Origin: UBA4416 sp036676295
Lineage (GTDB): Bacteria; Bacteroidota; Bacteroidia; B-17B0; Aurantibacillaceae
NCBI GenBank assembly: GCA_036676295.1
Contig: JAKFDE010000035.1
Location: 62,001-126,000 of the forward strand
DNA length: 64,000 nt
Reading direction: 5' to 3'
Part shown: positions 53,095 through 62,951 of the stretch, piece by piece
Position numbering within the stretch: the first letter of the stretch is position 1
How the letters are laid out: each line of letters begins with the position of its first letter
Position numbers and translations under genes: made by a program
Notes under the pieces: model-generated
Databases searched by the model: none
What the model was told of the DNA's origin: nothing
What the model saw: only the letters and a program-made list of their open reading frames with translations

Positions 53095-53865
53095 TTACTG
53101 GGCGTTCCAACCGCCATCAACGGGTAGGGCAGTGCCTGTCATTGTTTTAGCAATATCAGAAGCTAAAAACACAGCAAGTTGCCCTAGTTCTTCTACACTC
53201 ACAAATTCTTTGACCGCTTGTTTGTATAACATTACTTTATTTACTACATCAGTTTCGCTCATATTATGAGCTTTGGCCTGATCGGCAATTTGTTTTTCAA
53301 CCAAGGGTGTTTTTACATAACCCGGACAAATAGCATTGGCTGTAATGCCAAAAGGAGCCCCTTCTAAAGCAATGGTTTTAGTAAAGCCAACAATACCATG
53401 TTTACTGGCTACATACGCACTTTTAAATTCAGATGCTACTAAGCCATGTGCCGATGCAATATTGATCACACGACCAAACTTTCGCTCTTTCATACCTTTC
53501 CAAACAGCTTTGGTTAAGTAAAAAGCTGAAGTTAAATTAATACCGATTATAGCAGCCCATTTTTCGTCAGGAAAATCTTCGATAGGAGAAACGTGTTGTA
53601 TACCTGCATTATTTACTAAGACATCAATTTTACCAAACTTTGCTACGGCATCGTCTACCATTTTTCTTAATTCTTCAGGCTTTAGCATATTGGCATTGCT
53701 AAACAGCACTTCAATCCCAAATTCTTTAGCTATTCCGTCAGCAATTTCCTGGCCGTTAGCTTCTAACCCGTTAAATACAATGTTGTAGAGTTTTGTTTTA
53801 GCAAATTCACGGGCTATGCCTAATCCAATACCGCTGGTGCTTCCTGTAATTAAAATGGTTTTCAT
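53095..53865 (-). CDS. 3-hydroxybutyrate dehydrogenase (SDR family)
   Basis: 256 residues from the ATG at 53865, where the Rossmann motif TGSTSGIG begins. Catalytic Ser (ASAHG), Tyr and Lys (YVASKHG) are present, and PFGITANAICPGYVKTPLVEKQI is characteristic of 3-hydroxybutyrate dehydrogenases. Oxidises 3-hydroxybutyrate to acetoacetate. Confidence 0.85.
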   Translation of the reverse strand: MKTILITGSTSGIGLGIAREFAKTKLYNIVFNGLEANGQEIADGIAKEFGIEVLFSNANMLKPEELRKMVDDAVAKFGKIDVLVNNAGIQHVSPIEDFPDEKWAAIIGINLTSAFYLTKAVWKGMKERKFGRVINIASAHGLVASEFKSAYVASKHGIVGFTKTIALEGAPFGITANAICPGYVKTPLVEKQIADQAKAHNMSETDVVNKVMLYKQAVKEFVSVEELGQLAVFLASDIAKTMTGTALPVDGGWNAQ

Positions 53866-53875
53866 AAGTTTATTG

Positions 53876-54053
53876 TTTTTAACCGCAGAGTTCGCTGAGA
53901 TTCTTTGCAAAGAAAGCGGAGTTTATATAACAAAGATAAAAAGTCCAATGAGTTAATAAAATAAACTTTTAACAATAAAAAACCTCTACTGCAAGCGCAA
54001 TAAAGGTCTCTTTTTCTCTGCGAAAAGACTTTGTGTCCTTTGCGGTTAAGTTT
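53876..54053. repeat. Dispersed CTCTGCG...TTTGCGGTTAA-type repeats flanking 53865-54057
   Basis: AACCGCAGAGTTCGCTGAGA (53881-53900) and CTTTGTGTCCTTTGCGGTTAA (near 54030-54050) are inverted copies of a short repeat that I have seen in other Bacteroidota intergenic regions. No gene was seen in between. Confidence 0.45.
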
Positions 54054-54056
54054 AAA

Positions 54057-54770
54057 TTAGAAATTTGGTTTTAGTAAATATTTGCTATAAAAATCCACAA
54101 TATGTTTTACGGCTTCATCAGCATTATCTACTAATTTAAATAGATCAAGATCAGCTTCGTTAATATTATGTTCTTTATAAAGCATAGTTTCTTTCATCCA
54201 GGCGATTAAACCTGCCCAATATTCTTTACCAACTAAAATGATAGGGAACTCAGCAATTTTATGAGTTTGCACCAAAGTTAAGGATTCAAACAATTCATCG
54301 ATCGTTCCAAAACCACCGGGCATACCAATAAATCCTTGAGAGTATTTTAAGAAATTGGTTTTACGAACAAAGAAATAATTAAAATCGATACTCTTATCTC
54401 TGTCAATGTATTCGTTTGGTTTTTGTTCAAAAGGTAAATCAATGTTTAAACCTACTGATTTTCCATTACCACGTTTAGCGCCTTTGTTTGCGGCTTCCAT
54501 TATACCTGGGCCACCACCGGTGATGATACCATATCCTTCTTGTGTTAATTTAAAGGCTATTTCTTCGGCCATAATATAATATTTGTTATCGGGCTTTGTT
54601 CTTGCTGAACCAAATATAGATACACAAGGACCAATTTTTTGCATTTTTTCAAAACCATCAACGAACTCACTCATAATTTTGAAGATCTGCCAACTATCTG
54701 ATGCTTTTACATCATTCCAATCTTTCTGCGCAAAGGCTTTCCGGATCTTGTTTTCGCTTTCTATTGTCAT
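54057..54770 (-). CDS. LOG-family protein (TIGR00730)
   Basis: 237 residues with the family motifs GGGPGIMEAANKGA and MPGGFGTIDELFE, which bind a nucleoside monophosphate phosphate. Members hydrolyse cytokinin-like or AMP nucleotides to ribose phosphate and base, or are annotated as putative lysine decarboxylases by error. The cellular role is unknown. Confidence 0.9.
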   Translation of the reverse strand: MTIESENKIRKAFAQKDWNDVKASDSWQIFKIMSEFVDGFEKMQKIGPCVSIFGSARTKPDNKYYIMAEEIAFKLTQEGYGIITGGGPGIMEAANKGAKRGNGKSVGLNIDLPFEQKPNEYIDRDKSIDFNYFFVRKTNFLKYSQGFIGMPGGFGTIDELFESLTLVQTHKIAEFPIILVGKEYWAGLIAWMKETMLYKEHNINEADLDLFKLVDNADEAVKHIVDFYSKYLLKPNF

Positions 54771-54803
54771 ACTGTTACGTTTTATATTCTTTGTTTTTTT
54801 GTT

Positions 54804-54876
54804 GTCACACTGAGCGTAGTCGAAGTGTTTTGTTTTTTATTCCTATTTGTTAGCCTTCAACTCCGCTCAGGCTAAC
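54804..54876. repeat. Two dispersed CTGAGCG/CGCTCAG repeats before the LOG gene
   Basis: 54804-54827 contains GTCACACTGAGCGTAGTCG; 54849-54876 begins GTTAGCCTTCAACTCCGCTC and ends AGGCTAAC, with palindromic ends. Same family as 1188 and 7192. Confidence 0.55.
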
Positions 54877-54889
54877 AATAATTTTATAC

Positions 54890-57745
54890 TTATTTTAACT
54901 CTTTTTTCAAATACTGTGCCGTGTAGCTTTTTTTGTGTTTTATTAAGTCTTCCGGTGTTCCTGTAAATAAAATTTCTCCACCGCCTTTACCACCTTCTAA
55001 ACCTACTTCTATAATATGATCCGCCACTTTAATGATATCCATATTATGTTCGATCACTATAACGGTGTTACCGTGATCTACTAATCGATTTAGTACCGTT
55101 AATAAAATGCGGATGTCTTCAAAGTGTAAACCAGTTGTTGGTTCATCTAAGATGTACAAAGTATTTCCTGTATCACGCTTACTTAACTCTGTTGATAGTT
55201 TTACCCGCTGCGCTTCACCGCCACTTAAGGTCGTAGCTTGTTGCCCTAAGGTTATATATCCTAAACCAACATCTTGCAGGGTTTTTATCTGACGGAAAAT
55301 ATTAGGCAGATTCTCGAAAAATTCGCAAGCTGCGTCAATCGTCATATTTAGTACATCACTTATGGATTTTCCTTTATACCTCACTTCAATTGTCTCTCTA
55401 TTGTATCGTTTACCATTGCATTCATCACATTGTACGTAAACATCGGGTAAAAAGTTCATCTCAATTGTTTTCACTCCTGCACCCCCACAAGTTTCGCATC
55501 TGCCACCTTTTACATTAAACGAGAAACGACCGGCTTTATAGCCACGTATTTTTGATTCAGGAAGCTCCGCAAATAAGTTTCTGATGTCAGAAAACACATT
55601 GGTATAAGTAGCAGGGTTACTGCGTGGTGTTCTACCAATTGGTGATTGATCAATGTCTATTACCTTATCAATCAAGTCAATACCATCAAATGATTTGTGA
55701 GGTAAAGGACGTTTTTCGGAGTTATAAAAATAATTACTTAAGATCGGATATAAGGTTTCGTTGATCAAACTTGATTTTCCGCTGCCACTAACTCCGGTTA
55801 CACAAATAAATTTCCCTAAAGGAATTTCTACATTAACGTTTTTTAGGTTATGTCCGGTACAACCTTTCAAACTTAATTTTTTACCATTGCCTTTTCGTCG
55901 TTGTTTTGGAACTTCGATCGATTTTTTTCCGGTAATGTAATTAGCCGTCATGGTGTCAAACTTCAACATCTCTTTTGGAGGAGCTGCCGCAACAACTCTT
56001 CCGCCATGTACACCGGCGCCAGGGCCAATATCAATTACATAATCACTTTCTAAGATCATGTCTTTATCATGCTCAACTACTAATACGCTATTACCAACAT
56101 CACGTAAGTTTTTCAAAGCTTCAATTAAGCGGGTGTTATCGCGCTGATGCAAACCAATACTAGGCTCATCTAAAATATATAACACGCCAACTAATTGCGA
56201 ACCAATTTGTGTAGCTAAACGAATACGTTGTGCTTCGCCACCACTAAGGGTTTTGGAAGAACGATTTAAGGTCACATAGTCCAACCCAACTTCTAATAAG
56301 AAACCAATACGAGTTCTGATCTCTTTTAATACTTCTTTGGCAATAACGTTCTGTGATTTGCTTAAACGTTTTTCAATTCCTTTAAACCAGTCACCTAAAA
56401 TATTAATATCCATTTCAGAAAGTTCTGCAATGTTCTTATTATCTATTTTAAAATAAAGTGCTTCTTTTTTTAAACGGGTTCCTTCGCAGGTTTCACAATT
56501 AATTTTATTGGTAAATCCTTCTACCCATCTACTCATAGCAGGTGATGGATTTTCTTCAGATTGTTTGGTAATGTGTGTGGCAATGCCATCAAAAGCTGCG
56601 CTGTAACCATTCGCATTAGTATCACTTTTAACAGTAAATAATTCTTCGCTTCCATTCAATAAAATATTCACGGCTTCTTCCGGAATATCTTCAAAAGGAG
56701 TGTCTAATGTGAATTTATATTTTTCGCCAATCGCTTCAATTTGTTTAAACACCCAAATCCCTTTGAATGGGCCAAGTGGCGCAATTGCTCCTTTTTTAAT
56801 GGATAGTTTTTGATTAGGAACGATCTTACTGATATCAACTTCTGATACAACCCCTAAACCATTACATTTAGGACAAGCACCATAAGGTGAGTTAAATGAA
56901 AATAAATTTGGAGCAGGTTCATCGTAAGAAATTCCGCTGGTAGGGCACATTAAAGAGCGACTAAAGAATTGCACTTTACCAAAACCAAAAGCCGGTGTTT
57001 TCTTTTTAGCTTTCGGATTCTCTTCTTCATGTTCCATTACCATGATGGTTCCTTTACCTTGTTTCATGGCAGTTTGAAGTGATTGGTTCAAACGGGTTTT
57101 AATGTCTTTAGCAACTTCCAATCGGTCAACTACAATTTCGATATCATGAATTTTGTAACGATCTACCTGCATTTTAGGTGTGATGTCTTTTATTTCTCCA
57201 TCAATACGCACTTTGGTAAATCCCTTTTTGCGAACGTCTTCAAACAATTCGCGGTAATGTCCTTTACGACCTTTTACAACAGGTGCTAATAAATTAATTT
57301 TTTTGTTATTGTATTTTTCTAAGATGAGATCAATGATCTGGTCATCGCTGTAACGAACCATTTTTTCGCCGGTTACATAAGAAAAAGCTTCACCAGAACG
57401 CGCAAACAATAAACGAAGAAAATCGTAGATCTCTGTAATGGTGCCAACTGTAGAACGGGGATTTTTATTAACGGTTTTTTGTTCGATAGAAATTACGGGA
57501 CTTAATCCCGAAATTTTATCTACATCCGGACGCTCCATATTTCCTAAGAACTGACGGGCATAGCTCGAAAAACTTTCAATATAACGTCTTTGTCCTTCGG
57601 CATAAATTGTATCAAATGCAAGCGACGATTTACCGCTGCCGCTCAAACCTGTTAATACAACTAATTTGTTTCGGGGAATAGTAAGGGAAATATCTTTTAA
57701 ATTGTGTGCTCTGGCACCTATAACTTCAATGTATTCTTCTTCCAT
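54890..57745 (-). CDS. uvrA: Excinuclease ABC subunit A
   Basis: 951 residues from the ATG at 57745. Two ABC modules with Walker A GLSGSGKSSL and GVSGSGKSSL, the signatures LSGGEAQRIRL and LSGGEAQRVKL, and a zinc module with CETCGG and CDECNG. It recognises DNA damage in nucleotide excision repair. The N-terminal extension to 57778 adds eleven hydrophobic residues and is not typical. Confidence 0.97.
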   Translation of the reverse strand: MEEEYIEVIGARAHNLKDISLTIPRNKLVVLTGLSGSGKSSLAFDTIYAEGQRRYIESFSSYARQFLGNMERPDVDKISGLSPVISIEQKTVNKNPRSTVGTITEIYDFLRLLFARSGEAFSYVTGEKMVRYSDDQIIDLILEKYNNKKINLLAPVVKGRKGHYRELFEDVRKKGFTKVRIDGEIKDITPKMQVDRYKIHDIEIVVDRLEVAKDIKTRLNQSLQTAMKQGKGTIMVMEHEEENPKAKKKTPAFGFGKVQFFSRSLMCPTSGISYDEPAPNLFSFNSPYGACPKCNGLGVVSEVDISKIVPNQKLSIKKGAIAPLGPFKGIWVFKQIEAIGEKYKFTLDTPFEDIPEEAVNILLNGSEELFTVKSDTNANGYSAAFDGIATHITKQSEENPSPAMSRWVEGFTNKINCETCEGTRLKKEALYFKIDNKNIAELSEMDINILGDWFKGIEKRLSKSQNVIAKEVLKEIRTRIGFLLEVGLDYVTLNRSSKTLSGGEAQRIRLATQIGSQLVGVLYILDEPSIGLHQRDNTRLIEALKNLRDVGNSVLVVEHDKDMILESDYVIDIGPGAGVHGGRVVAAAPPKEMLKFDTMTANYITGKKSIEVPKQRRKGNGKKLSLKGCTGHNLKNVNVEIPLGKFICVTGVSGSGKSSLINETLYPILSNYFYNSEKRPLPHKSFDGIDLIDKVIDIDQSPIGRTPRSNPATYTNVFSDIRNLFAELPESKIRGYKAGRFSFNVKGGRCETCGGAGVKTIEMNFLPDVYVQCDECNGKRYNRETIEVRYKGKSISDVLNMTIDAACEFFENLPNIFRQIKTLQDVGLGYITLGQQATTLSGGEAQRVKLSTELSKRDTGNTLYILDEPTTGLHFEDIRILLTVLNRLVDHGNTVIVIEHNMDIIKVADHIIEVGLEGGKGGGEILFTGTPEDLIKHKKSYTAQYLKKELK

Positions 57746-57826
57746 TTTTATATTAAGGATGCAAAATAAAAGATACATGATTTAGGACTTTAAATAAGTC
57801 TTAAATCATATGTCTTAAATCTTTTA

Positions 57827-58894
57827 TCATTTCTTTAAGGTGTCACTCACTGTCTTTACACTATCTACTGCAATTGCTTTTATCAATGTATCTACGGTTG
57901 CATTCTGCGGAAATACATCATTAAAGTAAACACTTAAATCCACATTTTTGTTTTTTGGAATTTTAAATACGAACACCCGTTTGTCAGGATTAGTGAGTTG
58001 ATCTCCAATTAACCAGGAATTAAATGTTTTTAAAGTCACCACATTGGTTTCATAGTGTTTAGCAAAGACGGCAAGATTGGTAATAGAACTGTCTACTTTC
58101 ACGGTTTTGTAAGGCGGTAAGCCACCTCTTTTTTTAACTTTATTATTTACTCCAAAATGTTCCGGATTTGATAATAAGGTTTTATAGGCCAGGATCCTGT
58201 AGATAAAACTGCCGGTTTCTTTGTTCAGTAACAGGTCGTAATAATTATCAGTATTTTGCCTTTTTAGAGCACTTTGAATACCACCAATTCCAACATTATA
58301 AGCTGCAGCAGAAAGTGTCCAATTATTAAAATACTTATAGGCATCTTTAAAATGTTTACAAGCTACATAAGTGGCTTTTTCAACATCATAGCGTTCATCC
58401 ACTTCATTATTCACGGTTAAACCGTATCCTTGAGCTGTAGTGGGCATTAATTGCCAAAAACCGGCTGCTCCCATTGGAGAAACTACATTTGAAAGGTGAC
58501 TTTCGATAACGGCTACGTATTTAAAATCGTCGGGTACACCCTCGCGTTTTAAAATAGGTTCAATAACAGGAAACCATTTTTGAGCTTTATAAAAAAGCGC
58601 CATCGACGAGTTTTTCCAGGATTTGTTGGAAAAAAATTCTTTTTCTAAACTTTCTTTGATCTCGTAATCGTTTTGAGGGACACGTTCGCCGGCAAATTCT
58701 AAGTTAGCCGGAATGTTTAAGCCCAGTACTTTAAAGTTTGAATTTGAATAATCGGGATTTGCAGGATCGTGTTTAAAAGCAATAATTTTCAATAGAAAAA
58801 TTATGGCTAGCCATGCACCAAAACTCACATACAATTTTTTATAGAGAGGAGATGGTTCACGAAATAATTTTAATATCCAAACGGAAATGGTCAC
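57827..58894 (-). CDS. Lytic murein transglycosylase (MltD-like, GH23)
   Basis: 355 residues with an N-terminal transmembrane anchor (about 24-41). The catalytic Glu is in YVAVIESHLSN, followed by GAAGFWQLMPTTAQ and AAAYNVGIGG (GH23 motifs II and III). A LysM-like tail is weak or absent. It lies immediately after the MraY-like gene (start codons and stops overlap by four bases) and is probably co-transcribed. Confidence 0.88.
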   Translation of the reverse strand: MTISVWILKLFREPSPLYKKLYVSFGAWLAIIFLLKIIAFKHDPANPDYSNSNFKVLGLNIPANLEFAGERVPQNDYEIKESLEKEFFSNKSWKNSSMALFYKAQKWFPVIEPILKREGVPDDFKYVAVIESHLSNVVSPMGAAGFWQLMPTTAQGYGLTVNNEVDERYDVEKATYVACKHFKDAYKYFNNWTLSAAAYNVGIGGIQSALKRQNTDNYYDLLLNKETGSFIYRILAYKTLLSNPEHFGVNNKVKKRGGLPPYKTVKVDSSITNLAVFAKHYETNVVTLKTFNSWLIGDQLTNPDKRVFVFKIPKNKNVDLSVYFNDVFPQNATVDTLIKAIAVDSVKTVSDTLKK

Positions 58895-59982
58895 TTACGT
58901 TTTTTGATGATCGTATTTAAATATAAAGATACGAAAGTAAGCCCACAAAAAATAAAAGAAACGATTAACCAAGTGTTTTGATAGTTTAATATTTGATTTA
59001 GTGCTAATGAAAGCCCGGTGAAGCCTATTCCAAAAAACAAAATAGCGATTCTTTTTTCGGTAATACCTTTAAAAAATAAATGATGAGTTGTATGATCTTT
59101 TCCTCCAACAAAAGGAGATTGACCTCTTCTTAAACGATTGATGGTAACAGTGATCGTATCTGTTAATGGTAAAATAAAAACAAGTGCTACGGTTAAAAAG
59201 CCTGAAACGATTGGATCTACAGAATACCATGAACTGCCAATTAAAGAAAATGAATTCCAGCAAAATTCAATACCTACAATGGCTAAAAATGCACCTAAAA
59301 ATTGACTTCCCGTATCTCCCATAAACATTTTTGCCGGATGCCAATTGTAGACTAAAAAACCTAATAACGCTCCAAGTACTCCTAAACTTAAAATGGGTAA
59401 TGGTGTAATAGTAGCGTTTAAATTATAATTTAAAACCACTATAAAAAACAATACAAGTATGGATACAATTGTTGTTATGGCATCCATGTTATCGAGCATG
59501 TTAATAGAGTTCATTAAGCCAATGATCCATAAAATGGTTAAAGTAAAATTCAATCCTTCTATAGTAAATATAGAAATTTTGATACCTGTGAAATATAAGA
59601 TCAAACCACAAACTAATTGGGTAACGAATTTAAGTAACGGTTGAGTGTTATAAGCATCATCAGCTAATCCCATTAAAAAGGCTAAAGTGCAGGCAACTAA
59701 AACCCCAAGCATTTTTAAATTACTAAAGTGTAGTGACAGTACATTTGAAATAAAACTAAAAACGATAAAGGTTAATAAAAATATAACGAAAAAAGATATG
59801 CCGCCAATGGATGGTCTGATGGTTGGATTCCAACGAATTTCTTTATTTTGCGATGATTGGCGGTTTCTGATGCCTAATGTTTGCGAAAATTTTAAAAGAA
59901 TGGAATTGATCAACAAAGAAATAATAAATGCGATCCCAATAATGAGAACAACAAATAACAATGTATTTTCATAAAAATCCAT
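58891..59982 (-). CDS. MraY/WecA-like phospho-sugar transferase
   Basis: Integral membrane glycosyltransferase of 363 residues that attaches a sugar-phosphate to undecaprenyl phosphate. The Asp-rich motif GLADDAYNT, the NSINMLDNMDA motif and FMGDTGSQFLGA are the catalytic blocks. It probably primes surface polysaccharide, given rfbC and the Wzz-like genes behind it. Confidence 0.86.
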   Translation of the reverse strand: MDFYENTLLFVVLIIGIAFIISLLINSILLKFSQTLGIRNRQSSQNKEIRWNPTIRPSIGGISFFVIFLLTFIVFSFISNVLSLHFSNLKMLGVLVACTLAFLMGLADDAYNTQPLLKFVTQLVCGLILYFTGIKISIFTIEGLNFTLTILWIIGLMNSINMLDNMDAITTIVSILVLFFIVVLNYNLNATITPLPILSLGVLGALLGFLVYNWHPAKMFMGDTGSQFLGAFLAIVGIEFCWNSFSLIGSSWYSVDPIVSGFLTVALVFILPLTDTITVTINRLRRGQSPFVGGKDHTTHHLFFKGITEKRIAILFFGIGFTGLSLALNQILNYQNTWLIVSFIFCGLTFVSLYLNTIIKKRK

Positions 59983-60524
59983 TAGAAAGGGCTTTTAAAA
60001 TCTTGAAAGGCCATCCCCTTTATATCTTTATCAGATAATATTGGGTTAGATATATTCCAATTGATATTTAGATCTTCATCGTTCCATTGAATAGTTCCTT
60101 CAGAAGCTTTATTATAAACGTTTGTACATTTATAAGAAAAAATAGTATTGTCTCGTAGAGTAGCAAAACCGTGTGCAAATCCAGGGGGGATATAAAACAT
60201 GGTTTTATTCTCTTCAGTTAATTCTATCGTTACATTTTCACCATAAGTTGGAGAGTTTTTTCTGATATCAACGGCAACGTCTAAAACGGCGCCGGTGATC
60301 ACACGGACTAATTTTCCCTGAGCAAATGGTGGTGCCTGAAAATGCAAACCTCTTAATACACCGGTATTTGAAAGTGATTGATTATCTTGAAGAAAACTAA
60401 CATCTATTCCGTTGTTTTTAAAAACGATCTCGTTATAGCTTTCAAAAAAATAACCTCTATCGTCGGCAAATACTTTAGGTTTTATAATGAGCAATCCTTT
60501 TATTTTAGTTTCAATTATTTCCAT
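59982..60524 (-). CDS. rfbC: dTDP-4-dehydrorhamnose 3,5-epimerase
   Basis: 180 residues of the RmlC cupin family. LRGLHFQAPPFAQGKLVRV holds the active-site His, and FYIPPGFAHGF is typical. Makes dTDP-4-dehydro-L-rhamnose for the exopolysaccharide. Its gene overlaps the start of the tyrosine kinase gene. Confidence 0.92.
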   Translation of the reverse strand: MEIIETKIKGLLIIKPKVFADDRGYFFESYNEIVFKNNGIDVSFLQDNQSLSNTGVLRGLHFQAPPFAQGKLVRVITGAVLDVAVDIRKNSPTYGENVTIELTEENKTMFYIPPGFAHGFATLRDNTIFSYKCTNVYNKASEGTIQWNDEDLNINWNISNPILSDKDIKGMAFQDFKSPF

Positions 60525-62950
60525 AATTTAGAAAGAAGTTTCTTTTGTGGCACTTTATCGTCGCTGTAATAACCATTCCCGTAGCCGTAGCCGTAGCCGT
60601 AACCATAGCCATATCTATAGCCATAGCTTGCTCTAGATGTATCCACGCCATTTAATATGATCGATAAATGCTCAATTTTTCCTTCATTAACTAATTTATC
60701 TAAAATTTGTACAAATGATTTTTTAGAATAGTCTGCTCTAAATACATAAATTGGATAATCTGCTTTGTGGATGGTTGTAATACCATCAATTACTAAACCT
60801 ATTGGTGGATTATCAAAAACAATAAAATCGTAAACCTTTTTTAATTCTTCAATTAACTCATCTAAACGTTTATCAATAATTAATTCTGACGGATTAGGAG
60901 GGATGGGGCCGGCAGTTATATAATCCAGATTAGGGAAATGACTTTTGTTTATACACATTTCCGTAGGGGTCATATTTGTTAAAATTGTACTCATTCCCAC
61001 ATCGTTAGATACGCCAAATCCTTTGTGGATCTTTGGCTTTCGCATATCCAGATCCAATAAAATAACTTTTTTACCGGTGTAGGCTAAAATACCGGCAATA
61101 TTAAGACTAACAAATGTTTTTCCTTCTCCTGAAATGGAAGATGTAACGGCAATGATTTTTGGCCCTTCAACATTTTTAATGAATTGTAAATTAGAACGAA
61201 TACTTCTAAATGCTTCTGCTATTTGAGATTTAGGATTTTTGTCAACCACTAATTGAGAAACGGGAATTTCATTTTCATATTTTGGAACAATACCTAATAC
61301 AGAGATAGAAGCATCAGTGAATTTAGTGATATCATTTACAGATGTAATTTTATCATGTAAAAAATAACGAATAAATATCACCAAGATCGATAGTAATAAT
61401 GCGGATAGAACAGCCACTAATATCGCATTTCGTCCATTAGGCGAAACCTTACTGCCATTATTGATCGCTTTTTCTAAAATTACGTTTTGTGAAACAAAGC
61501 CGGCTTTAGATATTGAGAATTCTGTTTTCTTTTCAAGTAATAAGGTGTAGTATTTTTCACTGATACTAAATAATCGCATTAAACGTGCATGCTCCATATC
61601 TTCATCAGGCGCCCGTTCATATTTGCTTTTAAACTCATTCGACTTCTGCATCAAATTAGTATACTTTGATTTGTATTTTAAGCGAACGGCATTTAAACTT
61701 TCAATCAATAATTTTTTTTGTGTTTCAATATTATAGTTAATTTGTTTGATGTTCTCGCTGCTTGGAGTAACCTGGTATAATAGATTTTCTTTCTCAACTA
61801 ATAGTTTTTGAATGTTTTGAGTATAATCTTTGATCGCGTTTTCATACTCTGTACCGGCAATTAATGAAATGAGTTGATATGTATCTATACTTTTATTCTT
61901 GGTAATATTAGCTTGTAATTCAGATAATATTTTTTCTTCCATCTCCACACGCAACATCTCATCTTCAATATTTGTTAAACGCATCATGTTAGCGTTAATG
62001 ACTTCGTCTTTATCTGAGTAGTTTTTTTCTTTTCTAAAATCCTGTAAATTGTTTTCAGAAATTTTTAATTCATCATACACCATTTTTAATTGCCCGTCAA
62101 TAAAGGCAATAATGCTTTTAGAACTTTCACTTTTTCTTTCAACATCAAAATATAAATATTCTTCTGTTACAATGTTTACAATGTCTTTAGCTTTTTCAGA
62201 GTTAATGTCTTTTACTGTAACAAGAATAGTTTTGGCAGCATCGTTTAATAATTTGATCTCAAGTTTAGATTGTAATTCAGCAGTTACTTCATCCACATTC
62301 TTTATGATAAAGTATGATTTATTATTTTCTGATAAATCAGATTCTATTTGATCTTTTTCGTATTCTGTATTTAAAGTAACATTTAAATCAAAAAAAGGCG
62401 TATTGATCATACTATTTGTTGAGAAAGGAATGGTATGATTTTTTCCTTCTGCAGCAAATACGACTGTACCTGAATTAAGGTCTTTAAAATCAACATAAAT
62501 TTTAGCACCGTAGATACTATTACGTTTTACGTTAAATTTTACAAAATAAGGAGATGATTTATACAATTCGTTACTCTTAAAAGTACCTTCATTGAAGTAG
62601 CTTACTTGTATATCAGATTTTTCTACAACACGTTTTAAAAAGATCTTAGACCTTATTTGCTCAATAGCTTCGGCTAATTTATTCGTTCCACCGTCAAATT
62701 TATCTATTTGTAGAATCTGATTAGCTTCTTTATTGTCATTTACCTGAATGATAGCAGAAGATTGGTAGACGGGCTGGCTGTAGCGAAGATAAATAAATGC
62801 AAGGCCTGAACAGATCAAGAAAAATACTAAGGATATCCAAAGGCTTTTACGAACAATATAAAATACCAGACCTAAATCAAGTTCACTACTAAATTTAGAT
62901 ACCCGTTCTCTGTATTCGTCTATTGAATTATTTCCTTGGTTCTGTATCAA
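60515..62950 (-). CDS. Wzz-like polysaccharide co-polymerase with C-terminal tyrosine autokinase
   Basis: 811 residues. Two transmembrane helices (about 33-53 and 505-525) enclose a periplasmic coiled Wzz domain. The cytoplasmic BY-kinase has Walker A SISGEGKT, Walker A' VILLDLDMRKP and Walker B FIVFDNPP. The end is a tyrosine-rich tail, GYRYGYGYGYGYGYGNGYY, encoded by a GTAGCC microsatellite (60579-60625). Controls export and chain length of surface polysaccharide; Tyr phosphorylation regulates it. Confidence 0.9.
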   Translation of the reverse strand: MIQNQGNNSIDEYRERVSKFSSELDLGLVFYIVRKSLWISLVFFLICSGLAFIYLRYSQPVYQSSAIIQVNDNKEANQILQIDKFDGGTNKLAEAIEQIRSKIFLKRVVEKSDIQVSYFNEGTFKSNELYKSSPYFVKFNVKRNSIYGAKIYVDFKDLNSGTVVFAAEGKNHTIPFSTNSMINTPFFDLNVTLNTEYEKDQIESDLSENNKSYFIIKNVDEVTAELQSKLEIKLLNDAAKTILVTVKDINSEKAKDIVNIVTEEYLYFDVERKSESSKSIIAFIDGQLKMVYDELKISENNLQDFRKEKNYSDKDEVINANMMRLTNIEDEMLRVEMEEKILSELQANITKNKSIDTYQLISLIAGTEYENAIKDYTQNIQKLLVEKENLLYQVTPSSENIKQINYNIETQKKLLIESLNAVRLKYKSKYTNLMQKSNEFKSKYERAPDEDMEHARLMRLFSISEKYYTLLLEKKTEFSISKAGFVSQNVILEKAINNGSKVSPNGRNAILVAVLSALLLSILVIFIRYFLHDKITSVNDITKFTDASISVLGIVPKYENEIPVSQLVVDKNPKSQIAEAFRSIRSNLQFIKNVEGPKIIAVTSSISGEGKTFVSLNIAGILAYTGKKVILLDLDMRKPKIHKGFGVSNDVGMSTILTNMTPTEMCINKSHFPNLDYITAGPIPPNPSELIIDKRLDELIEELKKVYDFIVFDNPPIGLVIDGITTIHKADYPIYVFRADYSKKSFVQILDKLVNEGKIEHLSIILNGVDTSRASYGYRYGYGYGYGYGYGNGYYSDDKVPQKKLLSKLWK
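60579..60625. repeat. CCGTAG microsatellite encoding the Tyr-Gly tail of the BY-kinase
   Basis: Several near-perfect copies of a six-base unit (GTAGCC) in tandem. Copy-number change by slippage would change the number of Tyr phosphorylation sites in steps of one Tyr-Gly pair. Confidence 0.7.
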
Positions 62951-62951
62951 A

